A DNA stretch of 20,264 nucleotides from Chara braunii (Eukaryota; Streptophyta; Charophyceae; Charales; Characeae). Below are positions 1 to 7,967 of the stretch, in pieces. Location: assembly GCA_003427395.1 (NCBI GenBank), contig BFEA01000104.1, positions 2,252,123-2,272,386 of the forward strand, given 5' to 3'. The notes under the pieces are model-generated. The model was not told the origin of the DNA. It made no database searches and saw only the letters and a list, made by a program, of their open reading frames with translations. A program made the position numbers and the translations under genes. Positions within the stretch are counted from its first letter, which is position 1; each line of letters begins with the position of its first letter.

Positions 1-139
1 AGAGAGAGAGAACAAAGAGACAGAGAGAGAGAAAGAGAGAAAGAGACAAAGAAAGAAAGAAAAACAAAGAGAAAGAAAAAGACAGAAAAAAAGAAAGAGA
101 GACAGACAGAAAAAAAAAGAAAGAGAGAGATGAAAAAAA
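1..139. repeat. Purine-rich simple repeat (GA/GAAA)
   Basis: The first 139 bases are almost entirely A and G, with interrupted GA, GAAA and GACA units and short A runs. This is a degenerate microsatellite. Bases 140-250 that follow are AT-rich with no readable gene. The tract lies just beyond the readable 3' end of the minus-strand LINE, but it is purine on the plus strand, so it is not that element's poly-A tail. Confidence 0.85.
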
Positions 140-299
140 AAACAACACAAAAATAAAACACCATATCCCCCATATTCAACACCTTCAAAAGAAACGCCAC
201 AAACACTATCAATACTGCCACTACCAAAATAAAGCATTTACAATAATTGTTTTTTACATTTAGTTAAGCCAAACTCAATTTATAAGACAAAAATTTCAA

Positions 300-1277
300 C
301 GTCCATTCAACAAACATTTTCCATGCATCTACCAAAAAGCGACGTGTGTTGGTTCTTCCATTGGCTCATCTTTTGTATCGATGGTTTCGAAATTTATTCA
401 TCGTTGTATGCAAGTTTACCCGATGCTGATAGAGATACCCCCAATACTCTCAGCGGGGCCTCCAGGGGTAACCATTGTACCTTGGGGACTTCCGGATGGC
501 GGACTCCATTTGAGTGGATCCACCATCCTTGGGTTTTACTTCCCCAGTTAACCACCATGTCTGAAAGTGCAGAGAATTTATCTAGAATATTTTTGATTTC
601 TTCCATATTTGCCCCTGGGCCTCCATAATAATTGTCAAATCATTTGCAGATATTCAGGTTATTGGTATTGCCTCCTCTGGTATACCTGAGATAGATAGAC
701 GTTTGATATTATGATTAGCTCTTAGGTTGGCCCCCAAGGCCTCTATCACAATCACGAAAAGGAAAGGGGCTAAGGGGTCCCCTTGTCTAACTGACCTTTG
801 AATATGAATTTCCGGAGATAGCAGCCCGTTTACCAAAATGCGTGTGGTTATATTTGTGTGGAGAATTTTAACCCATCTCCGCATATTTGGTCCAAAATTC
901 AGCCTTTGCAAACATGCGTCCAAGAATCGCCAATCAACGTGATCAAAAGGTTTTTTAAAGTCTATGAACACCACTGACGCATTTTTTTTAGATTGTCGCG
1001 TGACTTTCACCATTTCGTTAATTAAAAAAATGTTATCTTGAATGTCTCGACCGTTTATAAATCCTGTTTGAGAGGGATGGATGATGTCAGGCATCACTGT
1101 AATCATAAGGTTTGCAAGAACTTTTGCTAGTAATTTGTATACTACCGTAAGTAGGGTTATTGGCCTGTAATTCTTGACATTTGATTTATTCTCCTTTTTG
1201 TATAGTAGCGTGAGTATACCTTGACTCACTATTTCTCTCATTTCTCCAGACTCCCAGACCTCTCGGAAATACTGCAT
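300..1277 (-). pseudogene. LINE reverse transcriptase, main part (ORF2 3' half)
   Basis: This would copy element RNA into DNA at the target site. From 1277 to 654 the minus strand reads open through typical non-LTR RT blocks: NYRPITLLTVVYKLLAKVLA (fingers), SQTGFINGRDIQDNIF, VVFIDFKKPFDHVDW (the first catalytic Asp block; the usual FDxAFD is seen here as FKKPFD), and SVRQGDPLAPFLFVIVIEAL. The frame breaks at about 654, exactly where the YADD box is expected: the bases give Tyr, then a 2-nt disturbance, then Ala-Asn-Asp. Downstream, 606-394 reads MEEIKNILDKFSALSDMVVNW, the usual post-YADD segment, and a further frame gives SLFGR near 340. The RT is therefore certainly inactive. The left end is ragged; nothing recognisable remains of any further C-terminal domain. 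Confidence 0.85.
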
Positions 1278-1281
1278 TAAA

Positions 1282-1664
1282 CTAGGTTACCTGATCAGAC
1301 GTCCGGTACCCCCCTCACCGTCCGGGGTTGTCCGATCGGACAACTGGTCGGACGTCCTCCCCGGGCAGTCTGTCCGAGCCCCCGAAAAAAAAAAAAAAAA
1401 AAAAAAATCTCAGAAAAATATGAAAACAAAGTATGTTATACAGAAAAATAAAGTGAACAGCTTTTGCCCTGGAATCATATCGAAATTCGCTGCCTGTTTT
1501 AAAATAAAAAATAAAATAAAAATAAAACCCTTTTTTTTTTTACTTTTTTCGTGCTTTTATTTGTAAAAATGGAGTTGTCTGGGCTCGGACGTCCGGGACC
1601 CCCCTGACTGTCCGCCCAGGACGTCCGGCCAGAACGTCCTGCCATCGGACAACTGGTAGCCTAG
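1282..1664. mobile_element. 383-bp MITE with 8-bp target duplication (hAT-like) inside the LINE RT
   Basis: The 8-bp duplication GCATTAAA lies at 1274-1281 and 1665-1672. The insert has 10-bp terminal inverted repeats, CTAGGTTACC and GGTAGCCTAG, with one mismatch. The two ends are GC-rich (GACGTCCGG, GTCCG and GGACAACTGG motifs) around an A-rich centre with a 23-A run at 1385-1407. There is no coding capacity. The 8-bp duplication is the usual length for hAT elements; the terminal sequence itself does not decide the superfamily. The insertion is younger than the LINE it interrupts. Confidence 0.9.
1327..1344. repeat. 18-bp perfect palindrome within the MITE
   Basis: GTTGTCCGATCGGACAAC is its own reverse complement over all 18 bases. 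Part of it (ATCGGACAACTGGT) recurs as a direct copy near the other end of the MITE at 1644-1657. It could be a subterminal transposase-binding site; that role is inference. Confidence 0.85.
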
Positions 1665-1672
1665 GCATTAAA

Positions 1673-2250
1673 TCAGGAGATAGGGTGGACCACACGGCTT
1701 GCCAAAATTCCTTAGGGAAACCATCTGCTCTCGGGGTCTTATATTCTTCCATTTGTATTAATATCGTCCAGATTTCATCTTTTGTTAGAGGTTTTTCCAG
1801 ACTGTTGCGTTATTCACTCGTAATGGACTGAAACATTGGTTCCAAGAAAAGACGAATGGCTTGATCATCTTCCTGATTCTGGGATGGGTCCTTAGATAAC
1901 TTAAATAACTCTTTAAAGTAGTCATAGGCTACTTTCAAACTTGTTGTTGAGGATTCTTACGCTACAGGGCCCTGTGCAGTATTGTGATTACACATATTAT
2001 CTATAATTGAACGTTTCGCTCGTGATTGAGCCATAGCAAAAAAGGATGTATCCATTTGTCCTTCTGATTTGAATTTCGACAACTTGCCTCTGATTAGGTG
2101 TCCTTGCCAACGATATTGTGCAAATGACAAAAGTTGGTTTTTGAGTTCTATGATATTGGTAGTTTGTGAAGAGTCATTAAGATGATCCTGAGATTCATAA
2201 TTTAAAATTTATTCCTGAATTTGTATTTCTTGAGAGTGTTTATTCTTTGC
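1673..2250 (-). pseudogene. LINE ORF2 connection region and RT N-terminal block
   Basis: The minus strand from 1752 to 1673 encodes MEEYKTPRADGFPKEFWQAV, matching the K-SPGPDG-P-EF-K block that opens plant LINE RT domains, with PGPDG degraded to PRADG. Its last codons (SPDLM) join in frame with QYFREVWES at 1277 once the MITE is disregarded. Upstream, 1753-2250 is broken by stops and shifts but still reads pieces such as FKELFKLSKD, AIRLFLEPMF and MAQSRAKRSIID, typical of the spacer between endonuclease and RT. Confidence 0.75.
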
Positions 2251-3257
2251 TTATAATTTAGAAAATTCATTGCATTTTCTTGCAAGAAAGCACAATCCAT
2301 TGTTGAACCAAGAGATGTAGGAATCCTGTCGTTCCATCGTCGAGTGCCAGTAATCCCATACGTGTGCTAAATATTTTCTAAAGTTATCCTGTGATAGCAG
2401 GGATGTGCTTAATTTGTACAGTCCCCTTCCCTGATCTGGTTTCTTCTTGAGAGACAGGAGAATTGCACACATTTTATAGTCTGCCCCGGTCCAAGGGCTT
2501 TGTGGAAAAATTGTTTCCCCTATAAGCTTACTTTCTAAAACTTCTGACATTAGGATAAGATCTATTTTAGATCTAGACTGAAGGTGGTTACCTTCATTGC
2601 GAATGCAGGTGAATAATCTTTCTCGTGGGAGCAGTCTTCGGTATGAGTCAAACAGATGTTCATTTTCGCAGAAAGTTTGAATATGTTCTCATCCTCTTGA
2701 GAGGGGATCTTCCAACGATCTAACCATCTATCTGGGGCTGCATTCAAATCCCCTGCTATTATTACAGGGATCCGTTCAGGGATCGGGGATCTTATATCTT
2801 AAAAAAAGCTAATTCTTTCTTCAATCTCATTTGGTCCATATACATTAATCAGACATATCACATCTAATCCAATCGTGAAAACTGTTGCTATCCATCGACC
2901 GTGCTCTTTATCTGCCGCCCATTGTACTATTTGTACTCTAGAGTCTGGTGGTAACACGATTGCCACACTTGCTGAACCATTTCTTGTGGTTGACGCACTG
3001 AACTTGTCAAAGGGCCATATTGTATTGTGAGCCCGAATATGAATGGGAGAGGTAGTGAGATGTGTTTCTTTTATGCATATGATATCTGACGACGATCTTC
3101 CTCTCACTCCTTTCAGTTGTTCTAATATGACCTTTCTTTTTATCACATCTGCTGTTGCGAGACCATTTACATTCAAAGATCTAAGATCCAAGTCTGCTGT
3201 TCTGATTGCACACTGCCAAGCTGGAGTATTTCCATAATAAGTTTGTATTGCTTTCAT
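2251..3257 (-). pseudogene. LINE APE-type endonuclease (ORF2 N-terminal part)
   Basis: This would nick target DNA to prime reverse transcription. Three pieces are collinear. From 3257 to 2799: LDLRSLNVNGL (the usual N-GL start), DIICIKETHL (the catalytic Glu block, normally QETHL) and VICLINVYGPN. An in-frame TAA follows, after which the same frame continues as IAGDLNAAPDRWLDRW (the catalytic GD-NA block) to about 2630. A frameshift then leads to QSRSKIDLILMS (the S-IDxIL block). The final SDH block appears as GADYKM, so the conserved His is lost. From 2477 on, GRGLYKLSTSLL is the normal linker after the domain. The chosen first Met at 3257 may not be the original start. Confidence 0.85.
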
Positions 3258-3312
3258 TTTTGTCTCATCTTACTATAGAAGAACCCTTACTCTCAGTGCT
3301 TCAGAGTCGAAT

Positions 3313-4037
3313 CTAAGTGCTATTGTCTAATTCGACAGTAGTCTGTAGGATGCCTCTCTGTAGCAGGGTGCTAAGGAAGGCAAGAATATCTGCAACCGAC
3401 CAAAACACATTTGCTTTAATTTTAAGGCTTTGTAATTCTAGTAACGCTTCATGAGAAAACCATTTCAATCCTGCCTCCTTTTGTTCCTCAAAGCGAACAA
3501 ACGTGTCCCTTTTGCCATTTGAGTCTTATCACCTATTTCTGTAAGGGATGGTTGCGGGTCAGGATCATAATGTTTTATCAAGAAATCACGCATGTCTCTG
3601 AAGTTACGGTCCCCAATACTTTGGTATTCCACATATGTTGACCATCCTCTGAGCGTGACCCCCCCGTATTGGTTTTGACCTATAGGTGATAGACCGACCT
3701 CCCATTTACCTCCTTTTTTTCTTACGAGTATGATGAGGTTGCCCTTGAGAGGCTGTGGTCTGACCATTTGTCCTTTTTCCAACAAATTCCTCATTTTTTG
3801 GCATTTGCCGACCTCTTGCTTTGTCACTGTAGAGGAAGAGGGAGAATCAATATTTTGAGTTGTTCTTGAGCTTGCATCCATGTCAGTTTGTAGTATGACT
3901 GTTTCAACATCTTGTGATGATTGCACAATCATAGTATCTTTTTCCTGTTGATTTGTAACGACTTCCAGCTGAACGACTTCTTTTGACTCTTCCCCTTCCT
4001 GAAATTGTTCCTGTGTAGTCACCTCTAGGTAGATCAT
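3313..4037 (-). pseudogene. LINE ORF1, C-terminal part
   Basis: The minus strand from 4037 begins with an acidic, Gln/Thr/Val-rich stretch, followed by a basic segment with GGKWEVGLSPIGQNQYGGVT. Around 3520 the open frame ends in LFALRNKRRQD-stop, while an overlapping frame continues as FVRFEEQKEAGLKWFSHEAL to a stop at 3313-3315. I read this as one more frameshift in the same ORF. The endonuclease frame begins about 60 bases downstream, the usual ORF1 to ORF2 arrangement. No known domain is recognised in this part. Confidence 0.6.
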
Positions 4038-4135
4038 TTCTTGGTCTACTAGTGATGGAAATAGTCAGATGTTTTTGTTCTCTATATCTGCGGTTTCACC
4101 CGTAGATGACACTTGAGTTGAGATTTCCACTTGGC

Positions 4136-4211
4136 TGTCCGCGAGCGTTGAAGTTACCACTTGCACTTAGTTGTCCGCGAGCGTTGGAGTTACCACTTGG
4201 TTAACCGCGAG
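4136..4211 (-). repeat. 36-bp in-frame tandem repeat in LINE ORF1
   Basis: Near-identical 28-base segments start at 4136 and 4172 (offset 36), with a decayed third unit from about 4199. On the minus strand they encode about 12-residue repeats of the form QVVTPTLADN. The junction of two units contains a TAA that closes the reading frame at 4167; after it the same frame reads VQVVTSTLADSQVEIS. Confidence 0.75.
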
Positions 4212-5297
4212 AGAGGGAGACTGAAGGACAACCTGACCATTATCATCTATGTAGATTATATTACCTTGTGTTTCTTTTATATTATCCTCCATGGTGACAG
4301 TCTGTCCTTCTGAATTTGTTTCTAAGATTTCCTGGTGCTGCGGTTGGACAGGTACTAGGACTGTTGTGATCTCCCTACCCTTATCCTCCTTACTATCTCT
4401 TGATGTGGGAGTGGGTGGTTGAAACATGTCCATTATTGCCTTGAGCATGCGTTGACTGACTATTGTCCATTTAACTCCTTGTGGGAGACCATTGATCAGT
4501 ACCTGTTTCAACGAAGGACTGACATTCATTAAATTGATGAGTTGTACATAAGAAGCGTCCCAGAACTCAGTGGTTGCTTCTCCAAATTTTTCTTTTAGTT
4601 GTTGTATAAACCATTCTGCCAACTGTATCATTTTGTGTTCCACCGTGATAATTTCTTCTTCTCCTGAGGGGGTAGCCTCAATCATGGGACTATCTTCTGT
4701 GGACTGCTCCGAGTCTATGTCCATAGGGGCGGGGCCAAAGGCTTCAGTAAATAGATCCTGCTGAGGGTCCCCCTTCTGCTTTTGATGATGGCCTGCTTCC
4801 AAAGATTGTAACGCTTGCGGCGCCCCCCCTTTTATAACTGACGTGGGTTTCCATTTTTGCTGATAGTGTGGTCCCCCTCTTCTTATTACTATTTTTTTTT
4901 TTTTTTTTTTTCTCCTTGAGAGGGGTAGGTCCAATGTAGTTTCTAGATCACTGTCTCGTTCCTGCTCCATTGCCAGAGCTTTGTCCTGGACTTTTTCTTG
5001 CAGGTGCCCTTCAATATGCCCCTTCATATGTTGAGATGGGGAATTCTTGTTGATGCTGGTTTCATCTTCTTTCAAATACCTCTGTGGATCTGGTTCTTGT
5101 ATCAGTGATTCTTTTGTTTCTTCCTTTTCCTGATCCAATTTCTCTAGGTCCTTCCTCTTGGACGAGCTTGAGCAGGCCTGAGAATTGGAAGGCTGAGAGG
5201 CCGAGTTTTTATTTACTATCTTGTCTACTGATTCTGGGGGGGTCCAACTATCTGGGGGTTTTGAATCCCAATTTGGGTCTCCCTCTTTCTCCCACAT
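4167..5297 (-). pseudogene. LINE ORF1, low-complexity middle part
   Basis: A 376-codon open stretch on the minus strand beginning MWEKEGDPNWDSKPPDSW. It is rich in Ser, Gln, Glu and Lys, and its six-Lys run comes from a 20-base T tract at 4892-4911. A more ordered segment (IQLAEWFIQQLKEKFGEATT through LINLMNVSPSLKQVLINGLP) lies at about residues 225-275. It overlaps the upstream knuckle-containing frame by about 70 bases, which I read as a frameshift near 5295 rather than a separate gene. No domain beyond composition is recognised. Confidence 0.55.
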
Positions 5298-6390
5298 CCA
5301 ACCTTTTGCTTTTGTGCCCTTGCCTCCCCCTCAATATATACCCATCCCTCATGTCCCTGATCCACCGTCCTCCGCAGATTACTCTTAAAAGAGTCTCTGA
5401 TCAGCCTCCCTATTACTCTTTGCTTTCTTGTTGAATTCTGCTCGCATGCCTGGTCTGTGCTGAGGTGGCCGTAAACTTTACATCGAAAGCACCACGGTCG
5501 CAATTTATATGCTCTGTGAATGTGAAATTCCTTTCCCCTTACTCTATAAGGGATTACATCATCCATGTTGAAAGGCAAATTTGAGGGATGATTAATTGCT
5601 AACATCAGGTAATCATCCCTTCGTGCTGCGAAAGCAGGGAGGGGATCGATGAAATCCACAATTTCATGATTCTCCCCAAAGCCATAAATAAATGCGGCTT
5701 GGATTTCTATTGGTATATGATGGAATTCCACCCAATAGAAATATACCAATAGAAATCCTCCATCACCTGTCGACGCCGCACATCCGGGCCCTGTTTTTGA
5801 GGGACCCATGGGTAAATTCGAACTTTTGATCGATCACATTTCAACTTTCTCCACCCATCAATCAGTCTTTTGTCCTCTTCATGAACACTAAGGATGGTGA
5901 AGACTGATCCATTAACGGGCTGTATCAAGAAATCTTCTTGAGCAGCTTCCTGACTTCCTTTGAAGATTGCCAATCTTCTATTCACCCATTTTATTTTTTC
6001 GTTAACCGATTTGAAAGCAGCGTCATCATGGAATACCCAATTACTAGCATGCCTTTGATAGACTATGTCACGCTCTACTAGCATTTGCGACGGATATGCC
6101 TTAACCATCGTTTTCTTTCCCCCATTGTCTACCACCCTGTTTTCGGATGGGCTGATAAATTTAGTTAAGAAAAACGCTCTTGCTAAGGATAGATTGGTCA
6201 GGGGGATTTGCAGAGGTGAAGTCTGATGACCTGTTGTTTTAATTTTGAGGATTTTATTATGAAACGGACCTTTTGCCTTTTCAACCCATGTGGGAGATCT
6301 TCCCCTCACGCTATTTTGCAATACAGAGGAGAGTACTTGGGAGCCTGTCTTTTCATCTGCTGAGGGTGGGGAATTATTTCCCATCATCAT
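5225..6390 (-). pseudogene. LINE ORF1 RNA-binding part: DUF4283-like domain and CCHC knuckle
   Basis: ORF1 proteins of plant L1-type elements bind element RNA. From 6390 to about 5745 the minus strand reads ASNWVFHDDAAFKSVNEKIK, then FTILSVHEEDKRLIDGWRKL and VRIYPWVPQ, matching the pattern of DUF4283. In the next frame it continues as FYWVEFHHIPIEIQ, then DYLMLAINHPSNLPFNMDD and RAYKLRPWCFRCKVYGHLST-DQAC. The last is a zinc knuckle of CX2CX4HX6C spacing, slightly longer than the classical CX4HX4C. The two frames are separated by a 14-bp duplication near 5740. Confidence 0.8.
5731..5760 (-). repeat. 14-bp tandem duplication causing ORF1 frameshift
   Basis: On the minus strand TTTCTATTGGTATA is followed immediately by TTTCTATTGG. 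With both copies the frame runs FYWYISIGWNS to a stop; disregarding one 14-base unit, the reading passes directly into FYWVEFHHIP of the next frame. The duplication therefore explains the break. Confidence 0.75.
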
Positions 6391-6399
6391 CCTTCCCTG

Positions 6400-6999
6400 T
6401 CCTTGGACCTCCTTTACATTGTTCTGTCTTTTCCTGCCTATGTTTCCCTCTTTCCCTTCTTCTCCCCCTCCTTCTTCTTCTCTTTGACTCCTCTCCCCGA
6501 TCCCTTCTTCTGTTTGAAATTTTGTTGGATCGTCATCTCACCTTCCGGTGTTTGCATCATGCTGCTTGTCTCTTTCATAATCATTCGATTAGCCTCAACC
6601 CCTCCTCCCTCTTCTCCATATAATGGGTTGGTGACCATGGCCTGGGTCTGGTGATGATTGTTCCCCCTCCCCTCCCTACCCCACTCTCGAGGAGATGAGG
6701 AAACCCATTTGAGAGGAGTTGATTTGCTGACATGTGGCCAATGAGGAGTTGCAGATGATCAAAAAAACATTTTGTGATGCCCTCTCCTCTTCTGTAAGGA
6801 CTTCTGGATTAGATGAGATCGGCATTGGCTGAATATTATTTGACTTCACAGTCAGTGTGTGTTTGCCCTTTATGATGTGCCTTAGTGGCGTATGCAATTG
6901 TCTCTCTACCATCTTCCTTATTGCCCCCCGAAACATCAGCATTAAGTCCATCTGTCGGTGGACCCTTTGGTGTCGAATAATACGTGTCATATTGGCCAA
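6400..6999 (-). pseudogene. Possible ORF1 N-terminal or 5' leader region of the LINE
   Basis: The minus strand has a 107-codon open stretch (6999-6676, starting MANMTRIIRHQRVHRQM), then a stop-rich, Gly/Glu/Arg-rich segment running into the ORF1 frame at 6390. No domain is recognised. It may be the degraded ORF1 start or 5' UTR. The region 7000-7160 upstream shows no feature I can support. Confidence 0.3.
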
Positions 7000-7157
7000 C
7001 AGATTACTCCAGTAAGAAAGAATACTCAGTTCCCACTCTAGTTAGAAGAGGTACTCAGTCTCCAACTAAAAGAGATCAACTGAGATACTCAGAACGTATG
7101 GAGACATTGCCAGTATCCTAGTGGTTTCTTCTTTGTTTAATGATTTTGTTATGTATG

Positions 7158-7160
<3 letters not shown>

Positions 7161-7216
<56 letters not shown>
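7161..7216. repeat. (AT)n microsatellite
   Basis: An uninterrupted AT dinucleotide tract of 56 bases, immediately preceding a TGTCACAG repeat. Open frames across it encode only alternating Ile/Tyr and are not genes. Confidence 0.97.
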
Positions 7217-7219
<3 letters not shown>

Positions 7220-7296
7220 CACAGCCCCTCGTTTGTTGTCCTCTTCTCTCTCTCTGCCTACGGTTTACCAGGCAGTTCTGTTTGTGACGATATATG
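7217..7296 (+). repeat. TGTCACARCCCC direct repeat, copy 1
   Basis: About 80 bases starting TGTCACAGCCCCTCG and ending TTTGTGACGATATAT. A near-identical copy starts at 7524, 307 bases on. Each copy begins TGTCACA and closes with TGTGACGA, so it has a short inverted character at its ends. It could be part of an LTR, since many begin TGTCAC, or a tandem monomer. The 227 bases between the copies show no gene. Confidence 0.8.
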
Positions 7297-7523
7297 CTAC
7301 GACTTCGCTAGCTTCCTGCTACGGTTTTTTCCGGTCAGGTCGAGCGGCAGTGGTCGGGGCCGTTACTAGGCGGCCATGCTGTGCCTCTAGTGCCAGCGGC
7401 GTGTCTGGAGTGTATTTTTTTGCTGTGACAGACCTTTCTTTGTTTCGTGGATGTTTTGCTGGCTTGTGATGGGGTGGAGGGTTCAGCCTCCTGATGAGTC
7501 GGTGAAACTCCGACTAAACAGTT

Positions 7524-7604
7524 TGTCACAACCCCTCGTTTATTGTCCTCTTCTCTCTCTCTGCCTACGGTTTACCGGGCAGTTCTGTTTGTGACGATAT
7601 ATAT
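7524..7604 (+). repeat. TGTCACARCCCC direct repeat, copy 2
   Basis: Copy 2 differs from the copy at 7217 at only a handful of positions and likewise runs into an ATATAT tract. Bases 7605-7965 beyond it hold a T-rich stretch and unremarkable sequence with no recognisable gene. Confidence 0.8.
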
Positions 7605-7967
7605 ATATTTTTTTGTTTTCTTTTTTCCGAGGGGGAATCACTCAAGAAGGAGAGAGCATGGAGCAGGATAGGCAAGGGATGGAAAGGAGGAATGAGGTGC
7701 TTCACTGTTACAGTATCTGCTGTCGCCCGCTCCCTGTTGATCTTCGTCTTTGCTTATCATTTGCTCCTTTAAGAGTTAGATTTAGGGTGCCACGTGGCAC
7801 CTCCTGATAGCCGGGATCGTTTGTTCCCTTGTCCTTTTAATCCAATCCTGATGAGGATTGGGTTATTACTCTCGTCATCAACGGTTGACACCTTCACTCC
7901 ATCCAAACATTCTCGACAGCCCCTTCTCACTTTGCCGTTCAGGTGTCTATTGTCCCCGCATGACGAC

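Larger units (their letters stand above)
250..7000 (-). mobile_element. Decayed L1-type (plant-like) LINE, interrupted by a MITE
   Basis: Reading the minus strand from about 7000 down, the blocks occur in standard LINE order: ORF1 with a DUF4283-like domain and a CCHC knuckle, an APE-type endonuclease, a connection region, and a non-LTR reverse transcriptase. All are on one strand and collinear. The copy is dead: ORF1 has at least three frameshifts and one stop, the endonuclease has a stop and a frameshift, the RT active-site region is out of frame, and a 383-bp MITE sits in the RT. I cannot fix the ends. Readable RT-thumb similarity (QWKNQHTSLFGR on the minus strand) stops near 300, and no poly-A tail or flanking target duplication was seen. 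The 5' end is somewhere between 6999 and the AT microsatellite at 7161. Confidence 0.85.

Noticed and set aside
5084-6654. Plus-strand ORFs opposite the LINE ORF1
   Set aside because: Antisense shadows of the minus-strand LINE, with Leu/Pro/Ser-rich translation.
7121-7469. Open frames with Ile-Tyr repeats
   Set aside because: Translation of the AT microsatellite; no domain outside it.
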